DNA of 64,000 nt from Janthinobacterium silvisoli (GCF_014200725.1 NZ_JACHCL010000004.1:186001-250000); one strand, 5' to 3'. Shown: positions 17,648-26,726, counted from the stretch's first letter. Notes: generated by a model not told the origin, from the sequence alone. Program-made: numbers and translations.

Positions 17648-18550
17648 ATGAATATCAATTTCTTCTTTGAAGTGCTGATCGGCGGCCTGCTGTCTGGCGT
17701 CATGTACGCGCTGGTGGCAATCGGTTTTGTGCTGATCTACAAGGCGTCGGGCGTGTTCAATTTTGCGCAGGGGGCGATGGTGTTTTTCGCCGCCCTGACC
17801 TGCGTCGGCATCATGGATAAATTCGGCCTGTCGCTGTGGCTGGCGATTCCACTAACCATGGTCACCATGGTGGTGCTGGGCATGGCGATCGAGCGCGTGG
17901 TCTTGCGCCCGCTGGTCAACCAGCCCGAAATCACGCTCTTCATGGCCACCATCGGCCTGGCGTTTTTTATCGAAGGCCTGGCGCAGCTGATGTGGGGCTC
18001 GCAAGTGCACAAGCTGGACCTGCCCATCGAGGACGTGCCCATGCCCTTTTTGATGGACCACTTCAATATCATCGTCTCGCAATTCGACGTGGTGGCAGCC
18101 GGCATCTGCGCGCTGCTGGTGATTTGCCTGGCCCTGCTGTTCTCGAAAACCAAGGTGGGCCGCGCCCTGCGCGCTGTCGCCGACGACCATCAGGCGGCGC
18201 TGGCGGTAGGCATTCCGCTGCAGCGCATCTGGGCCGTCGTATGGGGCGTGGCGGGCCTGGTAGCGATGGTGGCGGGCTTGCTGTGGGGCGCGCGCAATGG
18301 CGTGCAATTCGCCCTCACCTTCATCGCCCTGAAAGCGCTGCCTGTGCTGATACTCGGTGGTTTTACCTCGGTGCCGGGCGCCATCGTCGGCGGCCTGATC
18401 ATCGGTGCGTCTGAAAAACTGGCCGAAGTCTACCTGGGCCCCATGGTGGGCGGCGGCATCGAAGGCTGGTTCCCCTATGTGCTGGCCCTGCTGTTTTTGC
18501 TGGTGCGACCGGAAGGATTATTCGGCGAACGCATCATCCGCCGCATCTAG
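17648..18550 (+). CDS. LivH-type ABC transporter permease
   Basis: A 300-residue inner-membrane protein with about eight hydrophobic segments. GGLLSGVMYALVAIGFVLIYKASGVFNFAQGAM is the canonical LivH opening region (given here by its conserved parts GVMYALVAIG and NFAQGAM), and the C-terminal VIGGLIIG-like loop with FTSVPGAIVGGLIIG is the family coupling region. The start at 17648 gives the standard N-terminus; a longer frame from 17438 merely overlaps the ATPase gene. It is 14 nt after the ATPase stop. Confidence 0.93.
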   Translation: MNINFFFEVLIGGLLSGVMYALVAIGFVLIYKASGVFNFAQGAMVFFAALTCVGIMDKFGLSLWLAIPLTMVTMVVLGMAIERVVLRPLVNQPEITLFMATIGLAFFIEGLAQLMWGSQVHKLDLPIEDVPMPFLMDHFNIIVSQFDVVAAGICALLVICLALLFSKTKVGRALRAVADDHQAALAVGIPLQRIWAVVWGVAGLVAMVAGLLWGARNGVQFALTFIALKALPVLILGGFTSVPGAIVGGLIIGASEKLAEVYLGPMVGGGIEGWFPYVLALLFLLVRPEGLFGERIIRRI

Positions 18551-18595
18551 CGACCACCCGACACAACGCCACCGCGCCATCGCAAAGGACAACCC

Positions 18596-19654
18596 ATGAT
18601 TTATCGTGAAGCAGGACAATTCAAGACCAGCTACCAGGCTGACAACCAGATTTTTCCGATCCGCCAGGACAGGCTGGCCTTGATAGCGGCCTTGATAACC
18701 GCCGTCTTCCTGCTGCCATACTTCGCTTCGCCCTACATGCTGTCGGCGATCATGATTCCCTTTTTGATCTTCGCGCTGGCGGCACTGGGCCTGAACATTT
18801 TGACGGGCTACGCGGGACAGCTGTCCTTGGGTACGGCCGCCTTCATGGCCGTGGGCGCGTTTGCCTCGTATAACTTCATGGCGCGCCTGCCCGGACTGCC
18901 GCTGCTGGTGTCGTTTATCCTGGGCGGCCTGTGCGCCGCCATGGTGGGCATCGCCTTCGGCCTGCCCTCGCTGCGCATCCGTGGTTTTTACCTGGCCGCC
19001 TCCACCTTGGCGACGCAGTTTTTCGTCGTCTGGTGCCTGACCAAGATCCCGTACCTGACCAACTACAGTTCTTCGGGCGTGATCACGGTACAAAAGATGA
19101 CGATTTTGGGCTACCAGTTCGACACGCCGCAAAGCAAATACCTGCTGGTGCTGGCCATCGTGGCCGGCATGGCGCTGCTGGCCAAGAACATGATCCGCTC
19201 CAACGTGGGACGCTCGTGGATGGCCGTGCGCGACATGGACATGGCGGCCGAAGTAATCGGCTTCCGATTGATGCGCACCAAGCTGCTGGCGTTTGCCGTC
19301 AGCTCCTTCTATTGCGGCGTGGCCGGCGCGCTGTATGCGTATGCCTACCTGGGCACGGTAGAGCCTGAAGCCTACAACCTGGACCTGTCCTTCCGCATCC
19401 TGTTCATGATCATCATCGGCGGCGTGGGTTCCATCCTCGGCTCGTTTTTGGGCGCCGCCTTCATCGTGCTGCTGCCCGTGTTCCTGAACACTTTTGCGCA
19501 CGGCCTGGCGCTGCCCACCAGCGTGGCCTCGAATTTGGAACTGATGGTGTTCGGCGCACTGATCATCTTCTTCCTGATCGTCGAACCACATGGCCTGGCG
19601 CGGCTGTGGCAAATCGCCAAGGAAAAACTGCGCCTCTGGCCTTTCCCGCATTAA
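18596..19654 (+). CDS. LivM-type ABC transporter permease
   Basis: A 352-residue inner-membrane protein with about ten hydrophobic segments after a 35-residue hydrophilic N-terminus. The conserved block LNILTGYAGQLSLGTAAFMAVGA and the later GGVGSILGSFLGAAFIVLLP are typical of LivM. It would pair with the LivH-like protein encoded just upstream to form the transmembrane channel. The start ATG follows AAAGGACAACCC. Confidence 0.93.
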   Translation: MIYREAGQFKTSYQADNQIFPIRQDRLALIAALITAVFLLPYFASPYMLSAIMIPFLIFALAALGLNILTGYAGQLSLGTAAFMAVGAFASYNFMARLPGLPLLVSFILGGLCAAMVGIAFGLPSLRIRGFYLAASTLATQFFVVWCLTKIPYLTNYSSSGVITVQKMTILGYQFDTPQSKYLLVLAIVAGMALLAKNMIRSNVGRSWMAVRDMDMAAEVIGFRLMRTKLLAFAVSSFYCGVAGALYAYAYLGTVEPEAYNLDLSFRILFMIIIGGVGSILGSFLGAAFIVLLPVFLNTFAHGLALPTSVASNLELMVFGALIIFFLIVEPHGLARLWQIAKEKLRLWPFPH

Positions 19655-19699
19655 CCGTTCTTCATTCGCATCCGAAACCATTATAAAAAAGGAGACACA

Positions 19700-21019
19700 A
19701 TGAACCACATCAAATCGCTTTTTCTGGCTACCGCCATCGCCAGTGCCGCACTCACCAGTTCCGGCAGCGCACAGGCGCAAGACAAGGATCAATATATCGC
19801 CCTGCCGTCCTACCGCGTGGGCCCGTATGCGGCCGGTGGTTCGGGCTTTTACGGCGGTATCATCGATTACTTCAACCTGGTCAACCAGGCTGGCGGCGTC
19901 AACGGCGTCAAGATCAGCTGGGAAGAATGCGAAACCGAATACAACCCTTCGCGCGGCGTGGAATGTTATGAGCGTTTGAAAACCAAACAGGGCGGCGCCA
20001 CCCTGGTGGAAACCCTGTCCACGGGCGTCGCCTATGGCATCCTGGACCGGGTCGCGCAAGACAAGATCCCCATGACCATGATCGGTTATGGCCGCTCGGA
20101 CGCGGCCAATGGCAAGGTCTTCCCCTATGTCTATCCGCTGATCTCCAGCTACTGGAGCCAGGCCGCCGCCATGATCAAATACCTGGGCGACAAGGATGGC
20201 GGCATGGACAAATTGAAGGGCAAGAAGATCATCCATCTGTACCACGATTCAGCCTTCGGCAAGGAGCCGCTACCCGTGCTGGAAGCACTGTCGAAACAGT
20301 ATGGCTTTGAGCTGGTAAAAATTCCCGTCGCCCCGCCCGGCAGCGAACAGCAATCGCAATGGCTGCAAATCCGCCAGGCCAAACCGGATCACGTGATCCT
20401 GTGGGGCTGGGGCGTCATGAATTCGGTCGCCATCAAGACGGCGCAACGCAACGGCTTCCCGCGAGACAAAATCCTCGGCGTGTGGTGGGCCGGTTCCGAA
20501 GAAGACACCATCCCGTCAGGCGATGCTGCCAAGGGCTACACGGCGATGAGTTTTAACACGCCGGGCAACTACCCGGTGCTGGACGATATCCGCAAAAAGC
20601 TCTACGCCAATGGCAAGGGCAACCTGGCCGACCAGTCGCGCATCGGTTCCGTGTACCACATGCGCGGCGTGACGGCAGGCATCCTGTGGGTGGAAGCGAT
20701 ACGCACGGCGCAGGAAAAATTCGGCAAGGGCAAACCCATCACCGGCGAACAACTGCGCTGGGGCCTGGAAAACCTGAACGTGGACGATGCACGCCAGAAG
20801 GCCGTCGGCGCGCTGGGCATGTTCCCCACCGTGAAAACCAGCTGCGAAGACCATGAAGGCTCGGGCGCCGTAAAGGTGCAGCAATGGGATGGCAAGAAAT
20901 GGACCGCCATCACGCCGCAATGGATCGTCGGCGACAAGGCGCTGGTGCGCAAACTGGTCGAAGAATCATCGAATAAATACGCGGCCGAGAAAAAAATCAC
21001 GCCTGCGTGCCTGAAATAG
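19700..21019 (+). CDS. Periplasmic substrate-binding protein of HAAT-type ABC transporter
   Basis: A 439-residue protein with a signal peptide ending near AQAQD (residue 27) and a two-lobed type I periplasmic-binding fold (LivJ/KtrB-like, Peripla_BP_6). Visible elements include YGGIIDYFNLVNQAGGVNGVKI, GVECYERLKTKQGGATLVE and the second lobe KIIHLYHDSAFGKEPLPVLE. It is about 60 residues longer than LivJ, as in family members that bind aromatic or other organic acids. It should deliver the substrate to the LivHM pore. A good site (AAAGGAGACACA) precedes the start. The ligand cannot be read from sequence. Confidence 0.9.
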   Translation: MNHIKSLFLATAIASAALTSSGSAQAQDKDQYIALPSYRVGPYAAGGSGFYGGIIDYFNLVNQAGGVNGVKISWEECETEYNPSRGVECYERLKTKQGGATLVETLSTGVAYGILDRVAQDKIPMTMIGYGRSDAANGKVFPYVYPLISSYWSQAAAMIKYLGDKDGGMDKLKGKKIIHLYHDSAFGKEPLPVLEALSKQYGFELVKIPVAPPGSEQQSQWLQIRQAKPDHVILWGWGVMNSVAIKTAQRNGFPRDKILGVWWAGSEEDTIPSGDAAKGYTAMSFNTPGNYPVLDDIRKKLYANGKGNLADQSRIGSVYHMRGVTAGILWVEAIRTAQEKFGKGKPITGEQLRWGLENLNVDDARQKAVGALGMFPTVKTSCEDHEGSGAVKVQQWDGKKWTAITPQWIVGDKALVRKLVEESSNKYAAEKKITPACLK

Positions 21020-21026
21020 GCCAGCC

Positions 21027-21863
21027 ATGACCCACACTACTGCCACCCAGGTAGAAACTCCGCCGCCCTACCTGTCGGTCAACAATGTCGAAGTCATTTA
21101 CGACCATGTGATCCTGGTCTTGAAAGGCGTATCGCTGCAAGTCCCGCAGGGCAAGATCGTCGCCCTCTTGGGCGCGAACGGCGCAGGTAAATCGACCACC
21201 CTGAAAACCATCTCCACCCTGCTGCGCGGCGAGCGGGGCGACGTCACCAAAGGCGAAGTCCAGTTCAAGGGCGAGCGCGTGGACCAGCTGACGCCGAACG
21301 AGCTGGTGAAGCGGGGCCTGTCGCAAGTGATGGAAGGACGCCATTGCTTCGGCCATCTGACGATAGAAGAAAACCTGCTGACGGGCGCCTACACGCGCAG
21401 CATGTCGCGCGGCGAGCTGAAAGACGCGCTGGACAAGGTCTACCACTATTTTCCGCGCCTGAAAACGCGGCGCAGCAGCCAGGCCGGCTATACCTCGGGC
21501 GGCGAACAGCAGATGTGCGCGATTGGCCGCGCGCTGATGGCCAAGCCATCGATGATTTTATTGGATGAACCATCGATGGGCATCGCGCCGCAAATCGTCG
21601 AAGAGATATTCGGCATCGTCAAGGACTTGAACCACAAGGAAAACGTCTCGTTTTTACTGGCCGAACAGAACACCAACGTGGCGCTGCGCTACGCAGACTT
21701 TGGCTACATCCTGGAAAACGGACGGGTCGTGATGGAGGGCCAGGCACAGGAGCTGGCCAGCAATGAAGACGTCAAGGAATTCTACCTGGGCGTCTCCAGC
21801 GCAGGACGCAAGAGCTTTCGCGACATGAAGTTTTATCGTCGCCGCAAGCGCTGGCTGGCCTGA
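21027..21863 (+). CDS. LivF-type ABC transporter ATP-binding protein
   Basis: A 278-residue ATPase with Walker A GANGAGKSTTLKTIST, signature TSGGEQQMCAIGRALM and Walker B MILLDEPSMGIAP. The C-terminus carries a basic tail (SFRDMKFYRRRKRWLA) beyond the usual LivF end, which is seen in this cassette type. It begins 7 nt after the binding-protein stop, so it belongs to the same operon, and forms the second ATPase of the transporter. Confidence 0.92.
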   Translation: MTHTTATQVETPPPYLSVNNVEVIYDHVILVLKGVSLQVPQGKIVALLGANGAGKSTTLKTISTLLRGERGDVTKGEVQFKGERVDQLTPNELVKRGLSQVMEGRHCFGHLTIEENLLTGAYTRSMSRGELKDALDKVYHYFPRLKTRRSSQAGYTSGGEQQMCAIGRALMAKPSMILLDEPSMGIAPQIVEEIFGIVKDLNHKENVSFLLAEQNTNVALRYADFGYILENGRVVMEGQAQELASNEDVKEFYLGVSSAGRKSFRDMKFYRRRKRWLA

Positions 21864-21920
21864 AGCATGCACACCGATACAACGATAGCCAATGACTGCG
21901 ATGACACTGGAGAAGCCCTA

Positions 21921-23177
21921 ATGTTTGACATGCTCGATAGCCTGGAGGCGCGCGCGCCTGACGCGCGTGAACGCGAATTGATGGCCGGTTTGCCGCAGCT
22001 GATACAGCGCGCACAGGCGGCGCCGGGCTGGGCCCGCATCCTCGATGGCGTCAATGCAAGCGAGATCACCAGCCGCGCAGCGCTGGCGCAATTGCCCGTC
22101 ACGCGCAAGTCTGAGCTGAAGCAGCTGCAGCAGGCCATTTTGCCATTCGGCGGCTTGAACACGACGCCCAAAAATAGCCTGTCGCGCGTGTTCGTTTCGC
22201 CCGGCCCCATCTTCGATCCGGAAGGACGGGGAGCGGACTGGTGGCGCTTTGCGCGGCCCATGTATGCAGCTGGCGTGCGCGCCGGCGGCTTGCTGCAAAA
22301 CTGTTTTTCCTACCACTTCACGCCGGCTGCCTTCATGGTCGAAGGCGGCGCCGCGCGCATCGGTTGCACAGTGATACCGGCCGGCATCGGCCAGACGGAA
22401 ATGCAGGTACAGGCGATGGTGGACCTGAAGCCGGACACGTACATCGGCACGCCGTCATTTTTAAAACTGATCATCGAAAAGGCGCGCGAGATGGGCGCCG
22501 ACATCAGCAGCGTGACGAAAGCCGTGATGGGTGCGGAAGCGCTGCCCGAGTCGCTGCGCAGCTGGTTTGCGGCCAATGGCGTGCCGCACGTGTTCCAGAC
22601 TTACGCCTCGGCCGATATCGGCAGCATCGCCTACGAAACGGCCAGCGCTGGCAAGCTCAATCCTGGCATGGTGATCGATGAAAACGTGCTGCTGGAAATC
22701 GTCCACCCGGGCAGCGGCATACCCGTCGCACCCGGCGAAGTGGGCGAAGTGGTGGTCACCGTCTTCAATGCCGATTATCCATTGATCCGTTTCGCCACCG
22801 GTGACCTGTCGGCAGTGCTGCTGGGTGTTCCTGACTCGCCGTGCGGACGCACGAATACGCGTATCAAGGGCTGGATGGGGCGTGCCGACCAGACCACCAA
22901 GGTGCGCGCCATGTTCGTGCACCCGTCGCAAATCCATGAAATCGTGCGCCGCCATCCACAGATCAGAAAAGCGCGGCTGGTGGTATCGGGACGCATGGCC
23001 AACGATGAAATGACTTTGCATTGCGAAGTCGAAAACCCGCAAGACGATAGCGGGGTAGACGCCATTGTCGCTGCTATCCGCGAGCTGACCAAATTGCGCG
23101 GCGACGTCAAGCTGGTGGCGGTGGGCAGCCTGGCGCAAGATGGCAAGGTGATCGATGATATACGCGACTACAGCTGA
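21921..23177 (+). CDS. PaaK-like phenylacetate-CoA ligase family protein
   Basis: About 418 residues of an adenylating ligase related to phenylacetate-CoA ligase. Recognisable blocks are DMLDSLEARAPDARE, YIGTPSFLKLIIEKAREMG, YETASAGKLNPGMVIDE and RFATGDLSAVL (adenylate contacts), with a C-terminal lid domain. The start at 21921 is preferred to 21867 because GGAGAAG lies 8 nt before it. It would activate an aromatic or other carboxylic acid with CoA. Having two different ligases in one transport operon suggests two related substrates or sequential intermediates; that is inference. Confidence 0.82.
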   Translation: MFDMLDSLEARAPDARERELMAGLPQLIQRAQAAPGWARILDGVNASEITSRAALAQLPVTRKSELKQLQQAILPFGGLNTTPKNSLSRVFVSPGPIFDPEGRGADWWRFARPMYAAGVRAGGLLQNCFSYHFTPAAFMVEGGAARIGCTVIPAGIGQTEMQVQAMVDLKPDTYIGTPSFLKLIIEKAREMGADISSVTKAVMGAEALPESLRSWFAANGVPHVFQTYASADIGSIAYETASAGKLNPGMVIDENVLLEIVHPGSGIPVAPGEVGEVVVTVFNADYPLIRFATGDLSAVLLGVPDSPCGRTNTRIKGWMGRADQTTKVRAMFVHPSQIHEIVRRHPQIRKARLVVSGRMANDEMTLHCEVENPQDDSGVDAIVAAIRELTKLRGDVKLVAVGSLAQDGKVIDDIRDYS

Positions 23178-23266
23178 GCTACGGTTGAGCTATACGGCTG
23201 CCGCTAGCACGCATGGGCCGATTTGCAGGATAATATCGGCATTAATCATCAGCCTTATTCATCGCC

Positions 23267-23860
23267 ATGCAAGAGTCCATGCAAGAATTTCACCACAACC
23301 GTGCCCGTGACCTGATCAAGAACGCGGAACTGCTGTTCGACCAGGACGCCGTGCAAGCGTCCATCACGCGCATGGCCGACGTACTCAATACGCGCTTCAA
23401 CGCCGCAGACTCGAAAGAGTTCCCGCTGGTGCTGGGCGTGATGGGCGGCGCCGTCGTCTTTACGGGCAATCTGCTGCCGCAGCTGAGCTTTCCGCTCGAA
23501 TTCGACTACATCCATGTCAGCCGCTACGGCGATGATGACAAGGGTGGCGAAGTGGTGTGGAAAGTCATTCCCCGCTCGAACGTGGCGGGCCGCACCGTGA
23601 TCGTGCTCGACGATATCCTCGACGAAGGCGAAACCCTGGCCCACGTCAAACAGCGCCTGCTGGACATGGGCGCCGCCGAAGTGATTCTGGCCGTGTTTGC
23701 CGACAAGGCCATTGGCAAGAAAAAACCCGTGCAAGCCGATATCGTCGGCCTGGTGATCCCGAACCGCTTCGTGGTCGGCTTCGGTATGGATGCCTACGGC
23801 TACTGGCGCAACCTGCCTGGCCTGTGGGCAATCAAGCCCGAGGATTTGAAGCAGGAGTAA
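23267..23860 (+). CDS. hpt: Hypoxanthine-guanine phosphoribosyltransferase
   Basis: A 197-residue type I phosphoribosyltransferase of purine salvage. The PRPP loop VIVLDDILDEGETLAHV (around residue 110) is complete, and the flexible-loop and base-binding parts (YIHVSRYGDDDKGG, FVVGFGMDAYGYWRNLPG) match the bacterial HGPRT group. It should convert hypoxanthine or guanine plus PRPP to IMP or GMP in the cytoplasm. The start could also be the second ATG at 23279. A perfect 14-bp hairpin follows the stop by 9 nt. Confidence 0.88.
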   Translation: MQESMQEFHHNRARDLIKNAELLFDQDAVQASITRMADVLNTRFNAADSKEFPLVLGVMGGAVVFTGNLLPQLSFPLEFDYIHVSRYGDDDKGGEVVWKVIPRSNVAGRTVIVLDDILDEGETLAHVKQRLLDMGAAEVILAVFADKAIGKKKPVQADIVGLVIPNRFVVGFGMDAYGYWRNLPGLWAIKPEDLKQE

Positions 23861-23869
23861 TCGTGTTTT

Positions 23870-23900
23870 CCGGATGAGCGGCGGCACGCCGCTCATCCGG
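23870..23900. terminator. Perfect 14-bp hairpin between convergent hpt and nitronate monooxygenase genes
   Basis: CCGGATGAGCGGCG (23870-23883) pairs perfectly with CGCCGCTCATCCGG (23887-23900) around a 3-nt GCA loop. It lies 10 nt after the hpt stop and 11 nt before the end of the convergent gene. No T-run follows on either strand, so it may be a rho-assisted or RNA-stabilising hairpin rather than a classic terminator. Confidence 0.7.
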
Positions 23901-23911
23901 CACCACCACTG

Positions 23912-24865
23912 TTACAGCTTCAGCCGTGCGCGCGCCGCATCATATTCCGCCTTCAGGCGCGTCACCATCTCGGCCACCGTCGGCACGTCATCCATCAAGC
24001 CCACGCCCTGGCCAGCACCCCAGATATCGCGCCAGGCCTTGGCGCTGCCGGAACCAAAGTTCATCGAGCTCTTGTCTGCTTCAGGCAGCGCATCTGGATC
24101 GAGTCCCGCCGCGACGATCGATTTTTTCAGGTAGTTACCGTGTACGCCGGTAAACAGATTCGTGTAGACGATATCTGCCGCTGCGGATTCGACAATCGCA
24201 TCGCGGTAGCTGTCGCTGACGTTCGATTCTTTCGTCGCCAGCCAGCGCGAGCCGATGTAGGCAAAGTCGGCGCCCATGGCTTGCGCAGCCAGCACGGCGT
24301 CGCCGGTGGCGATCGAGCCTGACAGCGCCAGCGGGCCGTCAAAGAATTTGCGCACTTCACCGACCAGCGCGAATGGCGACAGGGTGCCCGCATGGCCGCC
24401 GGCGCCGCTGGCCACCAGGATCAAGCCATCGACGCCCGCTTCCAGCGCTTTTTGCGCATGGCGGATAGAGACCACGTCATGCAGCACGATGCCACCGTAG
24501 CTATGGATGGCGTCCAGCATTTCCTTCGGTGGTGCGCGCAAGGACGAAATGATGACGGGTACCTGATGCTTGACGCAGACTTCCACGTCATGCGCCAGGC
24601 GGTCGTTCGATTGGTGCACGATCTGGTTGACGGCAATCGGCCCAACTTTTTTATCGGGATTAGCCGCCTGGAAGGCGGCCAGTTCGGCTTGCAGGTCGGT
24701 CAGCCAGGTGTCGAGCAATTCGGCGGGACGCGCATTGAGGGCCGGGAAAGAACCGACAATACCGGCCTTGCATTGGGCCGCGACGAGCGCCGGTCCGCTG
24801 GCGATGAAGAGCGGCGAACCGATAACGGGAAGAGACAGGTTTTGCAACGCTACAGGCAGTGCCAT
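23912..24865 (-). CDS. Nitronate monooxygenase (NMO, 2-nitropropane dioxygenase family)
   Basis: A 317-residue FMN-dependent TIM-barrel enzyme. Key blocks: PLFIASGPALVAAQCKAGIVGSFPALNAR near the N-terminus, HQVPVIISSL, the FMN-binding GLILVASGAGGHAG and the phosphate-binding SGSIATGDAVLAAQAMGADFAYIGSRWL. The family oxidises alkyl nitronates such as propionate 3-nitronate and detoxifies them. The His in GAGGHAG is the catalytic base position in NMO. It is a single gene on the minus strand. Confidence 0.9.
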   Translation of the reverse strand: MALPVALQNLSLPVIGSPLFIASGPALVAAQCKAGIVGSFPALNARPAELLDTWLTDLQAELAAFQAANPDKKVGPIAVNQIVHQSNDRLAHDVEVCVKHQVPVIISSLRAPPKEMLDAIHSYGGIVLHDVVSIRHAQKALEAGVDGLILVASGAGGHAGTLSPFALVGEVRKFFDGPLALSGSIATGDAVLAAQAMGADFAYIGSRWLATKESNVSDSYRDAIVESAAADIVYTNLFTGVHGNYLKKSIVAAGLDPDALPEADKSSMNFGSGSAKAWRDIWGAGQGVGLMDDVPTVAEMVTRLKAEYDAARARLKL

Positions 24866-24968
24866 AACAGACTCGCTTAAAAGTTAATCGGATGAAAGCA
24901 TTAAACACTAGAGCAACGATTATAGTTTAAAAAAAGTACGATCGTGCTGAATTTAATTACTATCCGAT

Positions 24969-25886
24969 TTAAAGTTCATTAAGCAAGTACTCACCCTCGA
25001 TACAGGCGGCATTGGCCTTGATCAGTTGCGATACGGCCCAGTCAGCCAGCGCCAGCGTTTCCTGGTGCAGGAAGCGCCTGTTCGCCTCGCCGAACAGGGG
25101 CATGCCCTGCAGCAGGGCCGGCACGTCGGCGAGCGCGATGCGCTGGCGTTCCAGCAGCAGGAATTTCAACAGCACCTTGATGGCGTTCTGCGCATTGCGC
25201 ACCGGGTCAGAAGACAGATAGTCCAGCCGCGAATAGGCGCGCTCCAGCGCGCCGCCCACATCGCTAAAAACGCGCCCATGGCCAGGGATCACCACCGACA
25301 CGTCCAGGCTGGCGATCAGGTCCAGCGTGGCGCGCGCTTCGGCAAAACCGGAGCCGCCATCGAGCTCGGGGAAGATCACGCCGAAGCCGTTTTCCCACAA
25401 GGCGTCGGCGGAAATGAGCACGCCTTCCCGGGCGCAGTAAAAAATCAGGGAATGCGGGTCGTGGCCAGGTGCACCCAGCGCCTGCCATGCCATATCGGCC
25501 AACATCAATGTGTCGCCAGGCGAGACAGTAGCGTCAAAACCAAAGCGATCGCACTGCTGGCCCGTGGCCTTGAAGCTGAGGGCGTCCACGTCCCAGGCGC
25601 GCACCTTGTCCGCTTCCGATACGGGAATCGATGTATGGCAGCCATAATGGGCTTGCAGCAGCGCGTTGCCGCCGCAATGGTCGGAATGCAGATGGGTGTT
25701 GAACAGGCGGTCGAGTGGGCGGCCGCCCAGGCTGTGGTGCAGCAGGGCCAGGGTTTGCGGTGCATGCGTCACGTAGCCGCTGTCGATCAGGGCCGCATCG
25801 TCGCGCCCGTGCAGCAGGATGTTATTCGACGATAGCCAGCCTCGCTCGAATACCTGTATGGAGTCCGGTAAAAGCGCGGGCGGCAT
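24969..25886 (-). CDS. MBL-fold metallo-hydrolase
   Basis: A 305-residue protein of the metallo-beta-lactamase superfamily. The metal motif NTHLHSDHCGGNALL (HxHxDH) lies near residue 77, with GAPGHDPHSL and VIPGHGRVFSD supplying later ligands. The C-terminal 80 residues are helical. The start at 25886 is chosen because GAGGACACG precedes it; an in-frame extension to 25988 would overlap the upstream gene and looks unrelated. It overlaps no neighbour but sits 7 nt after the DUF1289 gene, so the two form an operon. Substrate unknown; hydroxyacylglutathione hydrolase-like or lactonase-like activity is possible. Confidence 0.85.
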   Translation of the reverse strand: MPPALLPDSIQVFERGWLSSNNILLHGRDDAALIDSGYVTHAPQTLALLHHSLGGRPLDRLFNTHLHSDHCGGNALLQAHYGCHTSIPVSEADKVRAWDVDALSFKATGQQCDRFGFDATVSPGDTLMLADMAWQALGAPGHDPHSLIFYCAREGVLISADALWENGFGVIFPELDGGSGFAEARATLDLIASLDVSVVIPGHGRVFSDVGGALERAYSRLDYLSSDPVRNAQNAIKVLLKFLLLERQRIALADVPALLQGMPLFGEANRRFLHQETLALADWAVSQLIKANAACIEGEYLLNEL

Positions 25887-25893
25887 CGTGTCC

Positions 25894-26121
25894 TCAGTCG
25901 AAATCGACCATGGCGTCGCGCTGGGGCAGCTGGGCCCAGACGCTACGCTTGAAATCATCGTCGGCCTTGCCCCAGGCGATGATTTCATCGAGCGTGCGCA
26001 AACAGCCTTCGCACAGGCCGCTGTCGCGGTTCATCTTGCACAGACTGACGCACGGCGATGGCACGGGGGATGGCAAAGCGGTGGGAAGCACGGATACGGT
26101 ATCTGCCATCATCAAAAACAT
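25894..26121 (-). CDS. DUF1289 family cysteine-motif protein
   Basis: A 75-residue protein whose core SPCVSLCKMNRDSGLCEGC, followed by RTLDEIIAWGKADDD, is the DUF1289 signature. Four conserved cysteines in a CxxxC...CxxC pattern suggest metal or Fe-S binding, but no function is established. The start could also be the second Met (26109). It immediately precedes the MBL hydrolase gene, whose ribosome site lies in the end of this frame. Confidence 0.82.
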   Translation of the reverse strand: MFLMMADTVSVLPTALPSPVPSPCVSLCKMNRDSGLCEGCLRTLDEIIAWGKADDDFKRSVWAQLPQRDAMVDFD

Positions 26122-26222
26122 TGTTAAAAGTAAGCAGTCATTATGCCGCTAAATGGTTTTCCAAGGCGGTCAAGTGCGACATGTAGGAACCGACGCCATG
26201 CCATCAAAAGCCATACTCTGAC

Positions 26223-26250
26223 TTGACTTGATTTATTTCACTACTATAAT
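26223..26250 (+). promoter_or_regulatory. Sigma-70 promoter of the RHH regulator/PHA depolymerase unit
   Basis: TTGACT (26223-26228) and a perfect TATAAT (26245-26250) are separated by 16 bp. This is the strongest consensus promoter noticed in the window. It lies about 50 bp before the regulator start at 26301 and just upstream of an inverted repeat. Confidence 0.75.
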
Positions 26251-26251
26251 A

Positions 26252-26277
26252 CCATCCATACAGATGGCGAATGGATG
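26252..26277 (+). promoter_or_regulatory. Inverted repeat at the transcription start, candidate operator of the RHH regulator
   Basis: CCATC (26252-26256) and GATGG (26263-26267), with a further GGATG (26273-26277), form overlapping inverted half-sites directly after the -10 box. Ribbon-helix-helix proteins usually bind short inverted repeats overlapping their own promoter, so autorepression is likely. No binding data; inference from position. Confidence 0.5.
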
Positions 26278-26300
26278 CCACATGGAGTATATGGAGCACT

Positions 26301-26726
26301 ATGAGCAAGCCAGAACCTAAGCAGGACAGCAAGACCAAAGTTGCGGAATCAGAAAAAATCACCATCAACCTGGGTATGATCGACCTGGGGCAGATTGATC
26401 TGCTGGTGCAGGAAGGGTTTTATTCCAACCGCACGGACTTGATACGCACGGCGATCCGCAACCAGCTGGGCATTCATGCGGACGTGGTCAAACAGACCGT
26501 GGCCCGCCGCAGCCTGGTGCTGGGCATGCAGCATTATTCGCGCGCCGACCTGGAAGCGATCCAGGCGGCAGGCCAGCGTTTGCAGATACAGGTGCTGGGA
26601 ATGGCCAGCATCGCCAGCGACGTCTCGGTAGAACTGGCGCTGGCCACGATTGAATCGATCTTCGTACTAGGCGCGCTACAGGCTAGCGCCGTCGTTAAAG
26701 CCGCCCTGGCAGGGCGAATTCACTAA
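26301..26726 (+). CDS. CopG/ribbon-helix-helix transcriptional regulator
   Basis: A 141-residue protein with an N-terminal RHH domain at about residues 20-58 (ITINLGMIDLGQIDLLVQEG, then SNRTDLIRTAIRNQL), in which the first strand contacts DNA and two helices dimerise. The C-terminal 80 residues (RRSLVLGMQHYSRADLEAIQ, then SVELALATIESIFVLGAL) are unlike nickel-binding NikR or toxin-linked antitoxins. The start at 26301 has GGAG at good spacing; upstream ATGs at 26271 and 26283 are weaker. It lies 54 nt before a PHA depolymerase gene and has its own promoter and operator-like repeat. No toxin partner is present. Confidence 0.82.
   Translation: MSKPEPKQDSKTKVAESEKITINLGMIDLGQIDLLVQEGFYSNRTDLIRTAIRNQLGIHADVVKQTVARRSLVLGMQHYSRADLEAIQAAGQRLQIQVLGMASIASDVSVELALATIESIFVLGALQASAVVKAALAGRIH

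Noticed and set aside
18518..20245. 575-codon minus-strand frame
   Set aside because: Antisense to LivM and the binding protein; Gln/His/Asp-rich composition typical of antisense translation.
26301..26726. RHH protein as an antitoxin of a toxin-antitoxin pair
   Set aside because: No small toxin frame precedes or follows; the next gene is a full esterase.
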